From Roseateles amylovorans (GTDB taxonomy: Bacteria > Pseudomonadota > Gammaproteobacteria > Burkholderiales > Burkholderiaceae_C), in the NCBI RefSeq assembly GCF_025398155.2, contig NZ_CP104562.2, positions 2,666,001-2,730,000 of the forward strand: a stretch of 64,000 bases of DNA, read 5' to 3'. This document shows, in pieces, positions 1-10,337 of the stretch (position 1 is the stretch's first letter; the number at the start of each line of letters is the position of its first letter). Under the pieces are notes generated by a model. It saw only the letters and a program-made list of their open reading frames with translations. It had not been told where the DNA came from and did not search any database. Position numbers and translations under genes: made by a program.

Positions 1-1324
1 GCTCCGACTCGCGGCGCCACCACAGGGCACCGTCCGCACTGGCGATCGACGTCCGGGTGGGAATCGGGCCGGTGAGGGCCACCTCGGGTGTCGGCGGATC
101 CACGGCGAACGCCTCCCGCAGGTTCCCGGCGACCACCCCCTTGCCATGCGCCAGAACGGCATAGCCGCCCACGGAGGTGGCGGAAAGGCTCTGCACCTCA
201 TGCAGGCGCTTCTTCTGGAAACTGGATATGCCGTTGTTGGTGCCGACCCAGACCGTCCCTTCACGGTCCTCGATGATCGGGACCACCACGTTGGCGGGCA
301 AGCCCTGGTCGCGGTCGAACTTCTCCAGCGGATCATCGGGCGAGAGGGGGCGGTCGGTCGGCACGGCCTCCGGATGCAGGAGCCGCCAGACGCCGGCGCC
401 GGACACCGTCAGCCACAGGCTGCCGTCGCGCGCGAACAGCATCTGCTTGGCATAGCCAAAGGCCGGGGTGGGAAATGTATCGGTGGACGGCTGGGGTGGC
501 GGTCCCTTCGGCTCGGCCGGCCGTGAACTCCTTGAGTCAGTGGCCCAGAGCTCGGGCAGCGGGCGAATGCCATAGAGCGACTCGCTGAGCCAGATCCGGC
601 CGCTTCGATCTTCCGCAACGATGCCGTACTCCGCGATGCGGATGCCGGTGTCCTCGAATCGCTGAGCGCCTGGACGCAGGAACATCAGTCGACGGCCGGT
701 ACAGACCCACAAGATCCCACGGCTGTCGACGAACACGTAGTACGCCCCCTCATCGCCCAGCCCCCAGCCCGACGTCGCGGCTTGCCAGCGGCCGTCGACG
801 AAACGCGCCAATCCGCCACTGGCTGCGGCCCAGAGGACGCCGTCCCCCGTCAGGGCGAACCGAAGGACCTTGCCCGGAGGAAGCCCCTGCTTGGGACCGT
901 AGAGCGTGGCGCGGCCGTCTCGCAGGCGGGCTGTGCCGCCACCGTGAAAGCCCAGCCAGATGTCGCCATCGGCCATCAACTTCAGCCCGTTGATGTTGGA
1001 GGAGGTCAGCCGTTCACCTTCGCGCAACGGATAGCGATCAAACCGCAGGCCGTCGAATCGGAACAGGCCCATGCCGGTGCCCAGCCACAGCACGCCGTCG
1101 TCGGCCTGCGACAGGGTCCAGATGTCGGCGGGCGCGCCGTCGTTCACCAGCAGCGGCGTGTGGGCGTAGTCGGTGAGTTTGGACGCGGCCAGCGCCGCGG
1201 TGGCGCCCAAAGACAAGGCCCCAGCCAGCGCGGCGGTGCAAAGCGCCACCATCACGGCCTGAACGCGTTTCAGGGCACCAGCGGGCACCTCGGGCACGGA
1301 TGTGGGCATTGCTGCGCTCGTCAT
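1..1324 (-). CDS. Two-component-regulator propeller sensor protein (3' end beyond window)
   Basis: The frame is open from an ATG at 1324 leftwards off the window edge, giving about 441 residues. Residues about 15-45 form a signal peptide or first membrane segment (RVQAVMVALCTAALAGALSL). The rest is built of repeated beta-propeller blades of the Reg_prop type, visible as D-G-x-L-W-L/V-G/S motifs such as DDGVLWLGTGMGLFRFDG and GTVWVGTNNGISSFQ. In the family these periplasmic propellers precede a membrane anchor and a histidine kinase or GGDEF output domain. That part would lie outside the window, so the output type is unknown. Divergent from the gene at 1689. Family assignment is firm; ligand unknown. 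Confidence 0.8.
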   Translation of the reverse strand, partial: MTSAAMPTSVPEVPAGALKRVQAVMVALCTAALAGALSLGATAALAASKLTDYAHTPLLVNDGAPADIWTLSQADDGVLWLGTGMGLFRFDGLRFDRYPLREGERLTSSNINGLKLMADGDIWLGFHGGGTARLRDGRATLYGPKQGLPPGKVLRFALTGDGVLWAAASGGLARFVDGRWQAATSGWGLGDEGAYYVFVDSRGILWVCTGRRLMFLRPGAQRFEDTGIRIAEYGIVAEDRSGRIWLSESLYGIRPLPELWATDSRSSRPAEPKGPPPQPSTDTFPTPAFGYAKQMLFARDGSLWLTVSGAGVWRLLHPEAVPTDRPLSPDDPLEKFDRDQGLPANVVVPIIEDREGTVWVGTNNGISSFQKKRLHEVQSLSATSVGGYAVLAHGKGVVAGNLREAFAVDPPTPEVALTGPIPTRTSIASADGALWWRRESE

Positions 1325-1688
1325 CCTCCGCAGGTTCTGCCGCGTCGTCGCCAGGCCCAGCAACGTCGACCGCAGCCGCAACCACAACCACAACCGCAAC
1401 CGCAATGGAAGGCGCTGTGGGTGCTCAGCCTGCGGCGGTGCAACGTCGATGGCTCCGGAACGGTGGGAGCACGTCGAGCGATGGGCGTGGCAGGGCAGTG
1501 GTGATCGCATGAAGACGGAGTGGGTTCCGGAAGTATGCCCGATGAGCTCTTTTCCGCTGGGCCCCCATCGGGGAGAGGCCATATCCGGAAAGGCACGCTG
1601 TGCGCCCACGGCTGCGCCGTCGAGCGGGCCCGTCCGGCATGGCGATTGCCGACAAGACCTCATTCATCGACCACACCAGGAGATCGAC
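1325..1688. other. Divergent intergenic region with hexamer repeat
   Basis: No convincing gene. It separates the leftward sensor and the rightward glycine-zipper gene, so both promoters should lie here, but no clear -35/-10 pair was recognised. Positions 1376-1405 hold five tandem copies of a hexamer (CCGCAA or CCACAA). A ribosome-binding site (AGGAGA) sits just before 1689. Confidence 0.5.
1376..1405. repeat. Hexanucleotide tandem repeat, 5 copies
   Basis: Units read CCGCAA, CCACAA, CCACAA, CCGCAA, CCGCAA. It lies between divergent genes, about 50 bp upstream of the start of the propeller sensor. Confidence 0.8.
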
Positions 1689-2186
1689 ATGAACGACGTT
1701 CAAAAGCGGGATGCGAACCTTGATCCCATCACCAAGGAGCCCGGCGCTCATCCGGTGGGCACCGGACTGGGCGCCGTGGTGGGCGGCATGGCTGCGGGTG
1801 CCGCCACAGGTACCGTGGCTGGCCCGTTGGGCACGGCGGTAGGCGCCGCCGTCGGTGCGGTGGTGGGTGGCCTGGCCGGCAAGGGCGTGGCCGAGGCCAT
1901 CGATCCCACCGCCGAAGCGGCGTACTGGCGGGAAAACTACGGCATGCGACCGTATGTCGAAGACAAGGCCAACTTCGACGACTACGGGCCTGCCTATGCC
2001 TATGGTGTCGACGCCTTCAGTCGCTATCCGGACCGTGACTTCGACGACTTCGAAAGCGAACTGCACCGCGACTGGGGTCAACAGCGCCGAACCTCGTCGC
2101 TGGATTGGGACCGGGCTCGTCCGGCCGCTCGCGATGCATGGGATCGGGTGAAGTCCTCCTCCAACATGCCGCCGGCCACGCGCTGA
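1689..2186 (+). CDS. Glycine-zipper domain protein, function unknown
   Basis: 165 residues. The ATG at 1689 was chosen because AGGAGA lies 5 bp upstream and the longer upstream frame looks non-coding. Residues about 24-65 are an Ala/Gly/Val stretch with GxxxG spacing (GAVVGGMAAGAATGTVAGP), typical of glycine-zipper membrane-inserting segments. The C-terminal 100 residues are acidic and rich in Tyr and Asp (YWRENYGMRPYVED), then mixed charge. Similar small proteins are common in Proteobacteria and are often called stress or envelope proteins, but no function is established here. Followed by a GC-rich hairpin at 2196. Confidence 0.75.
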   Translation: MNDVQKRDANLDPITKEPGAHPVGTGLGAVVGGMAAGAATGTVAGPLGTAVGAAVGAVVGGLAGKGVAEAIDPTAEAAYWRENYGMRPYVEDKANFDDYGPAYAYGVDAFSRYPDRDFDDFESELHRDWGQQRRTSSLDWDRARPAARDAWDRVKSSSNMPPATR

Positions 2187-2195
2187 GCGAGCACA

Positions 2196-2233
2196 AGGCG
2201 CAGGCGTCTCACCCCGGCTGGGCGCCTGCGCCT
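2196..2233 (+). terminator. Hairpin after the glycine-zipper gene
   Basis: An 11-bp perfect stem, AGGCGCAGGCG (2196-2206) with CGCCTGCGCCT (2223-2233), has a 16-nt loop. There is no T-run, so intrinsic termination is plausible but not certain. Part of the left arm (GCGCAGGCGTCTC) recurs at about 2263. Confidence 0.5.
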
Positions 2234-2444
2234 CCCAATGCCTGGCCCGCTGAAACGAACAAGCGCAGGCGTCTCCTTCGCTGATCGGCCGATCCGCTGA
2301 TCCGCTGATCCTCCCTCATACCCCCTACCCAAACCCTGTACCACCAAGCCCAGAGTTCAGAGTTCAGAGTCCTGAACCTTGGGTGCTTTGGCGGTCGCTG
2401 TATTCGAGGTTTTCGGGGAATGGTTTGGTGGAAGTTCTCGGTCT

Positions 2445-2557
2445 GTCGGGGCGGACCGACCCGGGCCCTCTTTCGGAAGTATTAGGGGGAATTCGACTGC
2501 CGACAGGCAGGCGAAGGAGGACATGGAGAAAGAGGGCCCGGGTTGGTCCGGCCCGAC
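2445..2557. repeat. Palindromic repeat element, copy A
   Basis: The ends form an inverted repeat: 2445-2474 pairs with 2528-2557 over 30 bp with two mismatches; the conserved part is GACCCGGGCCCTCTTTC. The core (GGAAGTATTAGGGGGAATTC...) matches the core of copy C, in the opposite orientation, with one visible mismatch. No coding capacity. It behaves like a MITE or BIME-type intergenic element. The gap 2187-2611 contains no gene apart from this and the hairpin at 2196. Confidence 0.8.
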
Positions 2558-2611
2558 GCGCGGTGCGGGGTGTGTGTAGTGGCTGGCCGCAAGGAGCTCC
2601 AGCCGTTATTT

Positions 2612-4215
<1,604 letters not shown>

Positions 4216-4219
<4 letters not shown>

Positions 4220-4827
4220 TGCAGCGGCCTCTCGTAGTGGATGTCCATCTCATGCCGATGGGCCAGCCAAGCGACGCGCTTGATGATCTCCGACACGCCC
4301 TGCAGCGACAGCAGTGCGAAGCCCAAAGGCAGCATCAGCGCAGCCGGCCAGCGGATCAATCCACCGGCGTTGCCGGAGACCTCGCCGCTGCTCAGGAGCC
4401 GCCACCCGTAGCCGATCCACCCCAGCGTGGCGATGCGGTCGTCGGCGCGAAGACCGGAGGTGAGCTTCACCACGAAGAAGTCCCAGGACAGCACACCGGC
4501 CACCACCATCACCGGCAGCAGGAAGACGATCAGCCCGAAGAGGTCCACCAGCACCTTGCCGCGTCCGCCCAGGCGGCCGTAGAGGAGGTCGACACGGACA
4601 TGCTCATTGAGCCGAAGGACCTGCGACGCGCCCAGCATCACGCAGGCGGCGAACAGATACCACTGGATTTCGAGGAAGGCGTTGGAGCTGATGTCCAGGC
4701 CGTAGCGGATCACCGCATTGGCGGCACTGATCAGGCACGACAGCAGAACGGCGCCGGCGGCAAGGAGGCCGAATCGGTCCGTCAGTCCGTCAATGCCCTT
4801 GGCGAAAGCGAGCAGGGCGTTCATCAC
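4216..4827 (-). CDS. dctQ: TRAP transporter small membrane subunit (DctQ)
   Basis: 203 residues with four predicted membrane segments, the DctQ layout. The conserved patch FLEIQWYLFAACVMLGAS followed by HVRVDLLYGR is the family signature (E-x-Q-W-Y-L and H-V-R-V-D). DctQ pairs with DctM to form the membrane domain of TRAP transporters. It lies directly upstream of dctM with a 4-bp overlap. The 257 bp between it and the upstream co-oriented YkgJ gene hold no gene, so a promoter probably lies there. No periplasmic receptor gene accompanies the pair. Confidence 0.9.
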
Positions 4828-5084
4828 TCAGATTCCGAGTTGTCTCCTGGCCTCCCGTCGACGGCGCGGGATGGCTCTGACCGTTCGGGCGGCCTCGTCG
4901 CACTGTAGCCAGCGCGCGTGGAGCGGGATCTGAAATCAGCGGCCGATTCGGGAAAGCACCAGGGCGTGTGTTGCGGCGCGGTAGCAGGGGCGTCCGGGAT
5001 CCGGTGGGGCCATTGGCCTTGCCCGCAGAAGCTGTCGAGCGCGCTTGGATTGGGAAGCCCGCGGTGCAGGCGATAGGCGATCGC

Positions 5085-5465
5085 TCAGAGCGGCGCAAGC
5101 CCGTGACGGGCGCGCGCCCGGTTGCACGCCTCATCCCCCAGGCCCAATGGCGCCCGCAGTCCAAACTCTCGGCAAGGAGACGGGCGCCATTCATAAATGC
5201 CGCAACCCGCATGCTCACCCACCTTGCCAGTGAGCGCCGCACAGCGCGGCTGCGCATGATCCGTCCCGCGCATCCGGCTCAAGCTGTCGTTGAGCGACAC
5301 CGTCAATCCGTCCGGCACCGTCCCGCCTTCGCTCAGCAACTCCTGGCGCGAAAAATCGACTCGGAAGGTCGCGCAGCAGGCGCCGCAACGGGTGCATGGA
5401 TTGTCCGCGCCAGCACCCCTCGGGGACGTGGCGCTCTCATCGTGGGTGGCGGGGGACTGGGACAT
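5085..5465 (-). CDS. YkgJ family cysteine-cluster protein
   Basis: 126 residues from the ATG at 5465; an upstream in-frame start at 5537 would add 24 residues of unconserved sequence overlapping a repeat. The N-terminal half has the family signature CTRCGACC (C-x2-C-x2-CC). Further cysteines follow in QPRCAAL, HAGCGIYEWRPSPCREF and EACNRAR, the usual YkgJ zinc- or iron-sulfur-binding set; R-P-x-x-C-R-x-F is diagnostic. Biochemical role is not established for the family. Co-oriented with dctQM, but 257 bp away. Confidence 0.85.
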   Translation of the reverse strand: MSQSPATHDESATSPRGAGADNPCTRCGACCATFRVDFSRQELLSEGGTVPDGLTVSLNDSLSRMRGTDHAQPRCAALTGKVGEHAGCGIYEWRPSPCREFGLRAPLGLGDEACNRARARHGLAPL

Positions 5466-5510
5466 GCCCCGCAGTTTAGGTCTTGATCTTGGGGGTGAGT
5501 CGTTTGCCGA

Positions 5511-5764
5511 CACCGCCCTCATGCTGGCCGCGAGCACCTCACCCTCGGGGCAGGCTGACCCGGGCCCTCTTTCTCCATGTCCTCCTTCGCCTGCCTGTCC
5601 GCAGTCGAATTCCCCCTGATTGGGACGCGTTGGCCATCACCGCCCTCATGCCGGCCACGAGCACCTCACCCTCGGGGCAGGCTGACCCGGGCCCTCTTTC
5701 TCCATGTCCTCCTTCGCCTGCCTCTCGGCAGTCGAATTCCCCCTAATACTTCCGAAAGAGGGCC
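5511..5764. repeat. 127-bp tandem duplication carrying repeat copies B and C
   Basis: Unit 1 starts at 5511 and unit 2 at 5638 (both CACCGCCCTCATG...), an offset of 127 bp. They stay near-identical through CCCCCT at about 5622 and 5745 and then diverge. Unit 1 therefore carries a palindromic element (copy B) that has lost its right end, while unit 2 runs into complete copy C. Confidence 0.75.
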
Positions 5765-5780
5765 CGGGTCAGCCTGCCCC
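5674..5780. repeat. Palindromic repeat element, copy C
   Basis: Terminal inverted repeats of 27 bp are perfect: 5674-5700 (GGGGCAGGCTGACCCGGG...) pairs with 5754-5780. Read on the minus strand the core equals that of copy A at 2445-2557 apart from one visible base. The rest of the gap 5466-5889 holds only the duplicated partial copy and unremarkable sequence. Confidence 0.8.
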
Positions 5781-5889
5781 GATCCACCGTGCCCTTCCTT
5801 CAAGTCACCCATACCCCTCGTCGGCAACACCGTCTCCAAGATCGAGGATCGAGGACACACGAGCCACGAACCTCTCGATCCCCGCGGCC

Positions 5890-7338
5890 TCATTCCTCCG
5901 GCAGGGCGGGCTCGCGCACGACGGTGACGGTGCAGGCGCATTGGGTGACGACTTGCGCCGAGACGCTGCCCAGGTAGCGGCGCAGGGTGGAGGTCGCTCT
6001 CGCGCCCATGACGACGTGGTCGACGCCGGTCTTGGCTGCGAATTCGATCAGCGCATCGGCGGCGTCCGGGGCCTCCAGGACGTGGAAGGTCAGGCGGCCA
6101 TCCTCCAGCGCCAGGTCCAGTGTCATCGGATGGGCCCAGTTCTTCAGGGCGATGAGTTGCTGCACATGGTGGCTGCGGCCTTGGGCATCGGTGAGCTCGT
6201 CCATGCCGATGCGCGCGGTCTTCATCACCGAGACGCAGGCCAGGCGCGCGCCGGGCTCGGTCTGCATCAGCCGGCGCACCACCTCCCGCAGTTCCTCCAG
6301 CAGCACCGGGCGGCCGTGGGTCACATCGACCGCCGCCATGATGATGGGGCTGCGGGCCACCTGGGCGCCAGCGGAGCTGGGCGCCTGCGGCTCTTCGCCC
6401 ATCGCCAGGAACCAGCGCTTGAAGCGGCGCACCAGGCCGCTGCGTTCGAGTTTGTGAGCCCGTGCGGTGAGGGCGACCGCATCCGGACGTTGAAGATCCA
6501 GCGCCAGTTGGCTGGCGCTTTGGTAGCGGCGCTCCGCCCGCACTTCCAGGCAGTGCAGGACGATTTCCTGGAACCAGGGCGGCAGCTCCGGCCGGATCGC
6601 TCGCGGCGGGATCGGCTCGACATAAAGGCGCCGCCGCAGTTGTCGCACCGAGGTCGGCTGTCCGAACGGGCGCTCGCCGGTGGCCAGGTGGTAGAGCATG
6701 ACGCCCAGCGCGAAGAGGTCGCTGCGCGGGTCGTTGCGGATGAACTGCACTTGCTCCGGGGACATGTAGGGACCGGTGCCCATGGGCAGGGAGAACTCTT
6801 CTTCCAGCAGGTCGGGCAGGAAATCGTGGCGCGACAGGCCGAAGTCCACCAGCACCACCGTGCCATCGGCGCGGCGCAGGATGTTGCTGGGCTTGATGTC
6901 CAGATGCACCAGATGCTGGCGATGCAGGTCGGTCAGCGCATGCGCGACATGGATGCCGATCTCCACCACCTCCACCAGCGGCAGCGGCGCGTGATCCAGG
7001 CGAGGCCGCAGGCTGTCGGCCTGGATGTGCTCCATGACGATGTAGGCCTGACGACGCCAGTCGCCGCGCGCGACGAAGCGCGGCACATGCGGTCCCTTGA
7101 GGGCCGGCATGATCATCTGCTCGACCTCGAAGCCGACGATGCTGGCCGGATCCTCGCCGCCCTTGATGCGCGGCACCTTCATCATCAGCGCAAAGTCCTC
7201 GCCCGGCAGCGGCGTCTCGCGGCGCACCCGCCAGAGATTGGCCATGCCGCCTTGATGCAGGCGCTCTTCGAGAATGAAACCGTCCAGGATCTGGCCGGGT
7301 TGCAGCGGAGTGGTGATGGGCGGCGGGCTGTCGGTCAT
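5890..7338 (-). CDS. Serine/threonine kinase fused to universal stress protein domain
   Basis: 482 residues. Residues about 18-290 are a Hanks-type kinase: Gly-rich loop near LHQGGMANLW, probable ATP-anchoring Lys54, catalytic loop HLDIKPSN (145-152), DFG at 165-167 and a GPYMSPEQ activation segment. Residues about 335-478 resemble a UspA domain starting SPIIMAAVDVTHGRP and ending VVMGARATSTLRRYLGSVS, where the Gly-Ser of the ATP loop is kept but the second Gly of the family pattern is not obvious. No membrane segment, so cytoplasmic. The architecture fits a stress-responsive kinase. The phosphoesterase gene upstream ends 32 bp before it, suggesting one operon. Substrates unknown. Confidence 0.9.
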   Translation of the reverse strand: MTDSPPPITTPLQPGQILDGFILEERLHQGGMANLWRVRRETPLPGEDFALMMKVPRIKGGEDPASIVGFEVEQMIMPALKGPHVPRFVARGDWRRQAYIVMEHIQADSLRPRLDHAPLPLVEVVEIGIHVAHALTDLHRQHLVHLDIKPSNILRRADGTVVLVDFGLSRHDFLPDLLEEEFSLPMGTGPYMSPEQVQFIRNDPRSDLFALGVMLYHLATGERPFGQPTSVRQLRRRLYVEPIPPRAIRPELPPWFQEIVLHCLEVRAERRYQSASQLALDLQRPDAVALTARAHKLERSGLVRRFKRWFLAMGEEPQAPSSAGAQVARSPIIMAAVDVTHGRPVLLEELREVVRRLMQTEPGARLACVSVMKTARIGMDELTDAQGRSHHVQQLIALKNWAHPMTLDLALEDGRLTFHVLEAPDAADALIEFAAKTGVDHVVMGARATSTLRRYLGSVSAQVVTQCACTVTVVREPALPEE

Positions 7339-7370
7339 CGTGCGGCGCGGGGCGTCGATCGGGCGCGGGC

Positions 7371-8129
7371 CTAGCGGCCCAGGATCAGGCGCTGCGCGAG
7401 GCGCTCGCCCAGGGCCGGCGGCAGGCCGTTGGCCGCGCGCAGCGCGGCCACGGCGGCCTCGACGTCATAGGGCACGCGTTGAAAGGTGAGTTCCCCGCGG
7501 TCATGGTCGAACAAGGCGTAGCCGGCGGCGGGATTGCCGTCGCGCGGCTGGCCGCAGGCCCCCGGGATCACCAGCCATTGGCGATTGGGCAGCAGGGGGA
7601 TCGCCACGCCCGGCTGCGGCCGGAAATCCCCCGCCTTGCCGGTGCCGGAGAGGTGGTAGAGCATCGGCTCATGCATGTGGCCACAGAAGGTGTAGCGGCA
7701 TTCGGTCGCATGCAGGCTGCGCATCGCTTCCAGCCGTCCCTGGACATAGGCAAAGCCCGCAGGGTCGAAGGCATTGGCATGCACATACAGGCAGTCATGG
7801 CGAGCGTCGGACAAGGGCAGCTCGGCGAGGAACCGCAGTTGGCTCTCATCGAGCCGGGAACGGGTCCATTCGATGGCCTGCCGCGCATCGTCGTGCATGG
7901 TCGGATGGGTGCCTTCGGCGACGCTTCGGTCGTGATTGCCCGCCACCACCACGGCGCCCGCCGCCCGCAGCGCACGCACCTGGTCAATGACCCAACCAGG
8001 ATCGCTGCCGTAGCCGACATAGTCGCCCAGCAAGGCGAAATCATCGGCCCCCTGGGCGCGGGCATGGTCGAGAACGGCCGTGAGCGCCTCACGGTTGGCA
8101 TGGATGTCGGAGATCAGCGCGGTCTTCAT
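7371..8129 (-). CDS. Calcineurin-like metallophosphoesterase
   Basis: 252 residues from the ATG at 8129 (MKTALISDIHANREAL); the in-frame codon six residues upstream is less likely. Metal-binding motifs are complete: D-x-H in SDIH, GDYVGYG, GNHD at about residue 69, a later H in YVHANAF and G-H-M-H in FCGHMHEP. This matches the YfcE/MJ0936-like class of small binuclear phosphodiesterases. It is the first gene of a likely two-gene operon with the kinase/USP fusion, so a kinase/phosphatase pairing is possible but not shown. Substrate unknown. Confidence 0.88.
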   Translation of the reverse strand: MKTALISDIHANREALTAVLDHARAQGADDFALLGDYVGYGSDPGWVIDQVRALRAAGAVVVAGNHDRSVAEGTHPTMHDDARQAIEWTRSRLDESQLRFLAELPLSDARHDCLYVHANAFDPAGFAYVQGRLEAMRSLHATECRYTFCGHMHEPMLYHLSGTGKAGDFRPQPGVAIPLLPNRQWLVIPGACGQPRDGNPAAGYALFDHDRGELTFQRVPYDVEAAVAALRAANGLPPALGERLAQRLILGR

Positions 8130-8335
8130 TGCCCGCAAGCATGCCACGTGCGGCTGACGTTGCGCTGAGTGGCGTGGCTCGCCCGCTTCCCGACATGGAC
8201 CTCCCCGCAGATGGATGGCCGCCGCGGCCTGCGGGTGCGGGGGCTTTCACTGCTGGCTGAATCGTTGCAATTTGTTAACCTGCCGCTTCAGACGGGGCGC
8301 CCGCCGGGTAGCCTTGCACAGGGGAGTAACTTCAC

Positions 8336-9211
8336 ATGAATCAGCAGTCTGCTGGGCGGCGGGACCGCCCAGCGAGCGTTCGAACGCCAACGTCGACCTT
8401 GCGCCGACGAGGTTGGATGGCCTTCGCGGCCAGTGCTGCCCTCCTGACCATGGGACCCGTCCGGGCCCAGTGCAGCCGGACCATCCGCGTGCCCTTGTCA
8501 CCCACCGGGCTCAGTGTGGTGGCCTCCGGCGGGGCCGTGGCGGGCGTGTATCCGGACATCCTTCGCAAGGTGTCGGAGGAAACGCATTGCCAGTTCGAGT
8601 TCACCGTCGTGCCGCGCGCCCGCCTGGAGGCGATGTTCAGTGGCGGCTCGGCCGATCTGCTGCTGGCCGCCACCCGCAGCTCGGGGCGCGATGCGCGGGG
8701 GGATTTCGTGCCGACGATGCGCTACCGGCCGATGCTGATCTCCCTGGTGTCGGACCGTGCCTCGATTGACAGTCTGGCCGAGCTGTCGCAACGCCGCGAA
8801 CTGCGCGTGGTGCTGGTGCGCGGCTATGACTACGGAGAGGCGTATCAGGCGCTGATCCAGACCCTGCGCGAGCAGAAGCGGCTGCTGTTGGAAGCGGATC
8901 CGTTGGCGGTGGCCCGCGCGCTGGAGCGCAATCTGGCCGATGTCACGCTGATGGTGCCGTCCATCCTGACCGGCACGCTGCTGCAGGATGGCCGCCAGCG
9001 CGCCTTGATGGAGCGGTTGCGCTATGAGCCGGTGGCCGAGCTCGGCTGGGGCGAGAGCGGCGTCTATCTGTCCCGGCATCTGTCCGCGCAGGACCGCGAG
9101 CTGCTGTCCGAGGCCATCGAGCGGTCCACCCGGTCGGGCGCCTTTTGGAAGACGGTGCAGCGGCACTATCCACCCGGCAGCTATGAAGATGGCCTCAAGC
9201 CGCTGAAGTGA
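8336..9211 (+). CDS. Periplasmic solute-binding-like protein (SBP family 3)
   Basis: 291 residues. The N-terminus has basic residues then a hydrophobic core ending at ...MGPVRAQC, a Sec signal peptide with cleavage expected near residue 45. The mature part has the family 3 start (IRVPLSPTGLSVVASGGAVAGVYPDILRKV), where the G-V-Y-P-D segment corresponds to the usual substrate-lobe entry. No permease or ATPase gene adjoins, so it may be an orphan receptor or a sensory protein rather than part of an ABC importer. Ligand unknown. Divergent from the phosphoesterase operon with about 206 bp between. Confidence 0.8.
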   Translation: MNQQSAGRRDRPASVRTPTSTLRRRGWMAFAASAALLTMGPVRAQCSRTIRVPLSPTGLSVVASGGAVAGVYPDILRKVSEETHCQFEFTVVPRARLEAMFSGGSADLLLAATRSSGRDARGDFVPTMRYRPMLISLVSDRASIDSLAELSQRRELRVVLVRGYDYGEAYQALIQTLREQKRLLLEADPLAVARALERNLADVTLMVPSILTGTLLQDGRQRALMERLRYEPVAELGWGESGVYLSRHLSAQDRELLSEAIERSTRSGAFWKTVQRHYPPGSYEDGLKPLK

Positions 9212-9213
9212 AT

Positions 9214-9241
9214 GGAAAAACGGCCCGCAGAGGCGGGCCGT
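9214..9241 (-). terminator. Intrinsic terminator for argD-argF
   Basis: Stem ACGGCCCGC (9220-9228) with GCGGGCCGT (9233-9241). On the minus strand the stem is followed by TTTTT, a classical intrinsic terminator. On the plus strand the tail is GC-rich, so it probably ends mainly the leftward arg transcript. Confidence 0.8.
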
Positions 9242-9290
9242 GGGGCGGCGGGGTTGGCGCGGTAGGTGCGTTGGCGTATGGAGGCCTGCA

Positions 9291-9345
9291 GGCGGAATCC
9301 GGCGGAACGCCGCGGAACGCCGCGGAATCCCGGCGGAATGCCGGC
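9291..9345. repeat. Imperfect 10-11 bp tandem repeats (GCGGAA-type)
   Basis: Five imperfect units built on GGCGGAATCC or CGCGGAACGC lie in the 3' flank of argF, between its stop at 9375 and the terminator. Confidence 0.65.
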
Positions 9346-9374
9346 GCGCCTGCTGCAGCGCTCGGCGGTCCGGA

Positions 9375-10337
9375 TCAGCCGATCCGGCCCAGCAGCAAAT
9401 ACTCCATCAGCGCCTTCTGCACATGCATCCGGTTCTCTGCCTCGTCCCAGACCACGGACTGCGGACCGTCGATGACCTCCGCGGAGACTTCCTCGCCCCG
9501 ATGCGCGGGCAGGCAGTGCATGAACAGCGCATCCGGCTTGGCCTGCGCCATCATGTCCGCGTTCACGCACCAGTCGGCGAAGGCGGTGCGACGGGTCTCG
9601 TTCTCGGCCTCGTAGCCCATGCTGGTCCAGACGTCGGTGGTCACCAGGTCCGCGCCGCGGCAGGCTTCCTTCGGGTCCTTGAAGACCTTGTAGCAGCGAC
9701 TGTCCTGGATGCCGGCCACCTTGGCGTCGATCTCATAGCCGCTCGGGGTGCTGACATGCACGGTGAAGCCGAGGATCTCGGCCGCCTGCAGCCAGGTGTT
9801 GGCCATGTTGTTGCCGTCGCCCACCCAGGCCACGACCCGACCCTTGAGGCAGTCCATGTCGATGGCGCCGCGTCGGTCCATGCCGCGCTGTTCGATGAAG
9901 GTGAACAGGTCGGCCAGGATCTGGCAGGGGTGGTATTCGTTGGTCAGGCCGTTGATCACCGGCACCCGCGAGTGCGCCGCGAATCGCTCGATCTTGGCCT
10001 GCTCGAAGGTGCGGATCATCACCACGTCCACCATCCGGCTGATGACGCGGGCGCTGTCCTCGATCGGCTCGGCACGGCCCAGTTGGCTGTCGCCGGTGGT
10101 CAGATGCACCACCGATCCGCCCATCTGGTACATGCCGGCCTCGAAGCTCACCCGGGTGCGGGTGCTGGCCTTCTCGAAGATCATGGCCAGCGTCCGGTCC
10201 ACCAGCGGCTGGTACTTCTCGTAGTTCTTGAAGCGACGCTTGATGATGGACGCGCGGTCGAACAGGTAGGCGTACTCTTCCGCGCGCAGGTCCTTGAACT
10301 GCAGGTAGTGGCGCATCAGGCTGTTCCCCGGCTTCAT
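9375..10337 (-). CDS. argF: Ornithine carbamoyltransferase
   Basis: 320 residues, normal length. It makes citrulline from ornithine and carbamoyl phosphate in arginine synthesis. Signatures present: carbamoyl-phosphate site EKASTRTRVSFE, the HPCQILAD motif, and the ornithine-side MHCLPAHRGEEV loop with its Cys. Its ATG overlaps the argD stop (ATGA at 10334-10337), so the two are translationally coupled. No ARG-box was identified. Cytoplasmic trimeric enzyme by family knowledge. Confidence 0.97.
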   Translation of the reverse strand: MKPGNSLMRHYLQFKDLRAEEYAYLFDRASIIKRRFKNYEKYQPLVDRTLAMIFEKASTRTRVSFEAGMYQMGGSVVHLTTGDSQLGRAEPIEDSARVISRMVDVVMIRTFEQAKIERFAAHSRVPVINGLTNEYHPCQILADLFTFIEQRGMDRRGAIDMDCLKGRVVAWVGDGNNMANTWLQAAEILGFTVHVSTPSGYEIDAKVAGIQDSRCYKVFKDPKEACRGADLVTTDVWTSMGYEAENETRRTAFADWCVNADMMAQAKPDALFMHCLPAHRGEEVSAEVIDGPQSVVWDEAENRMHVQKALMEYLLLGRIG

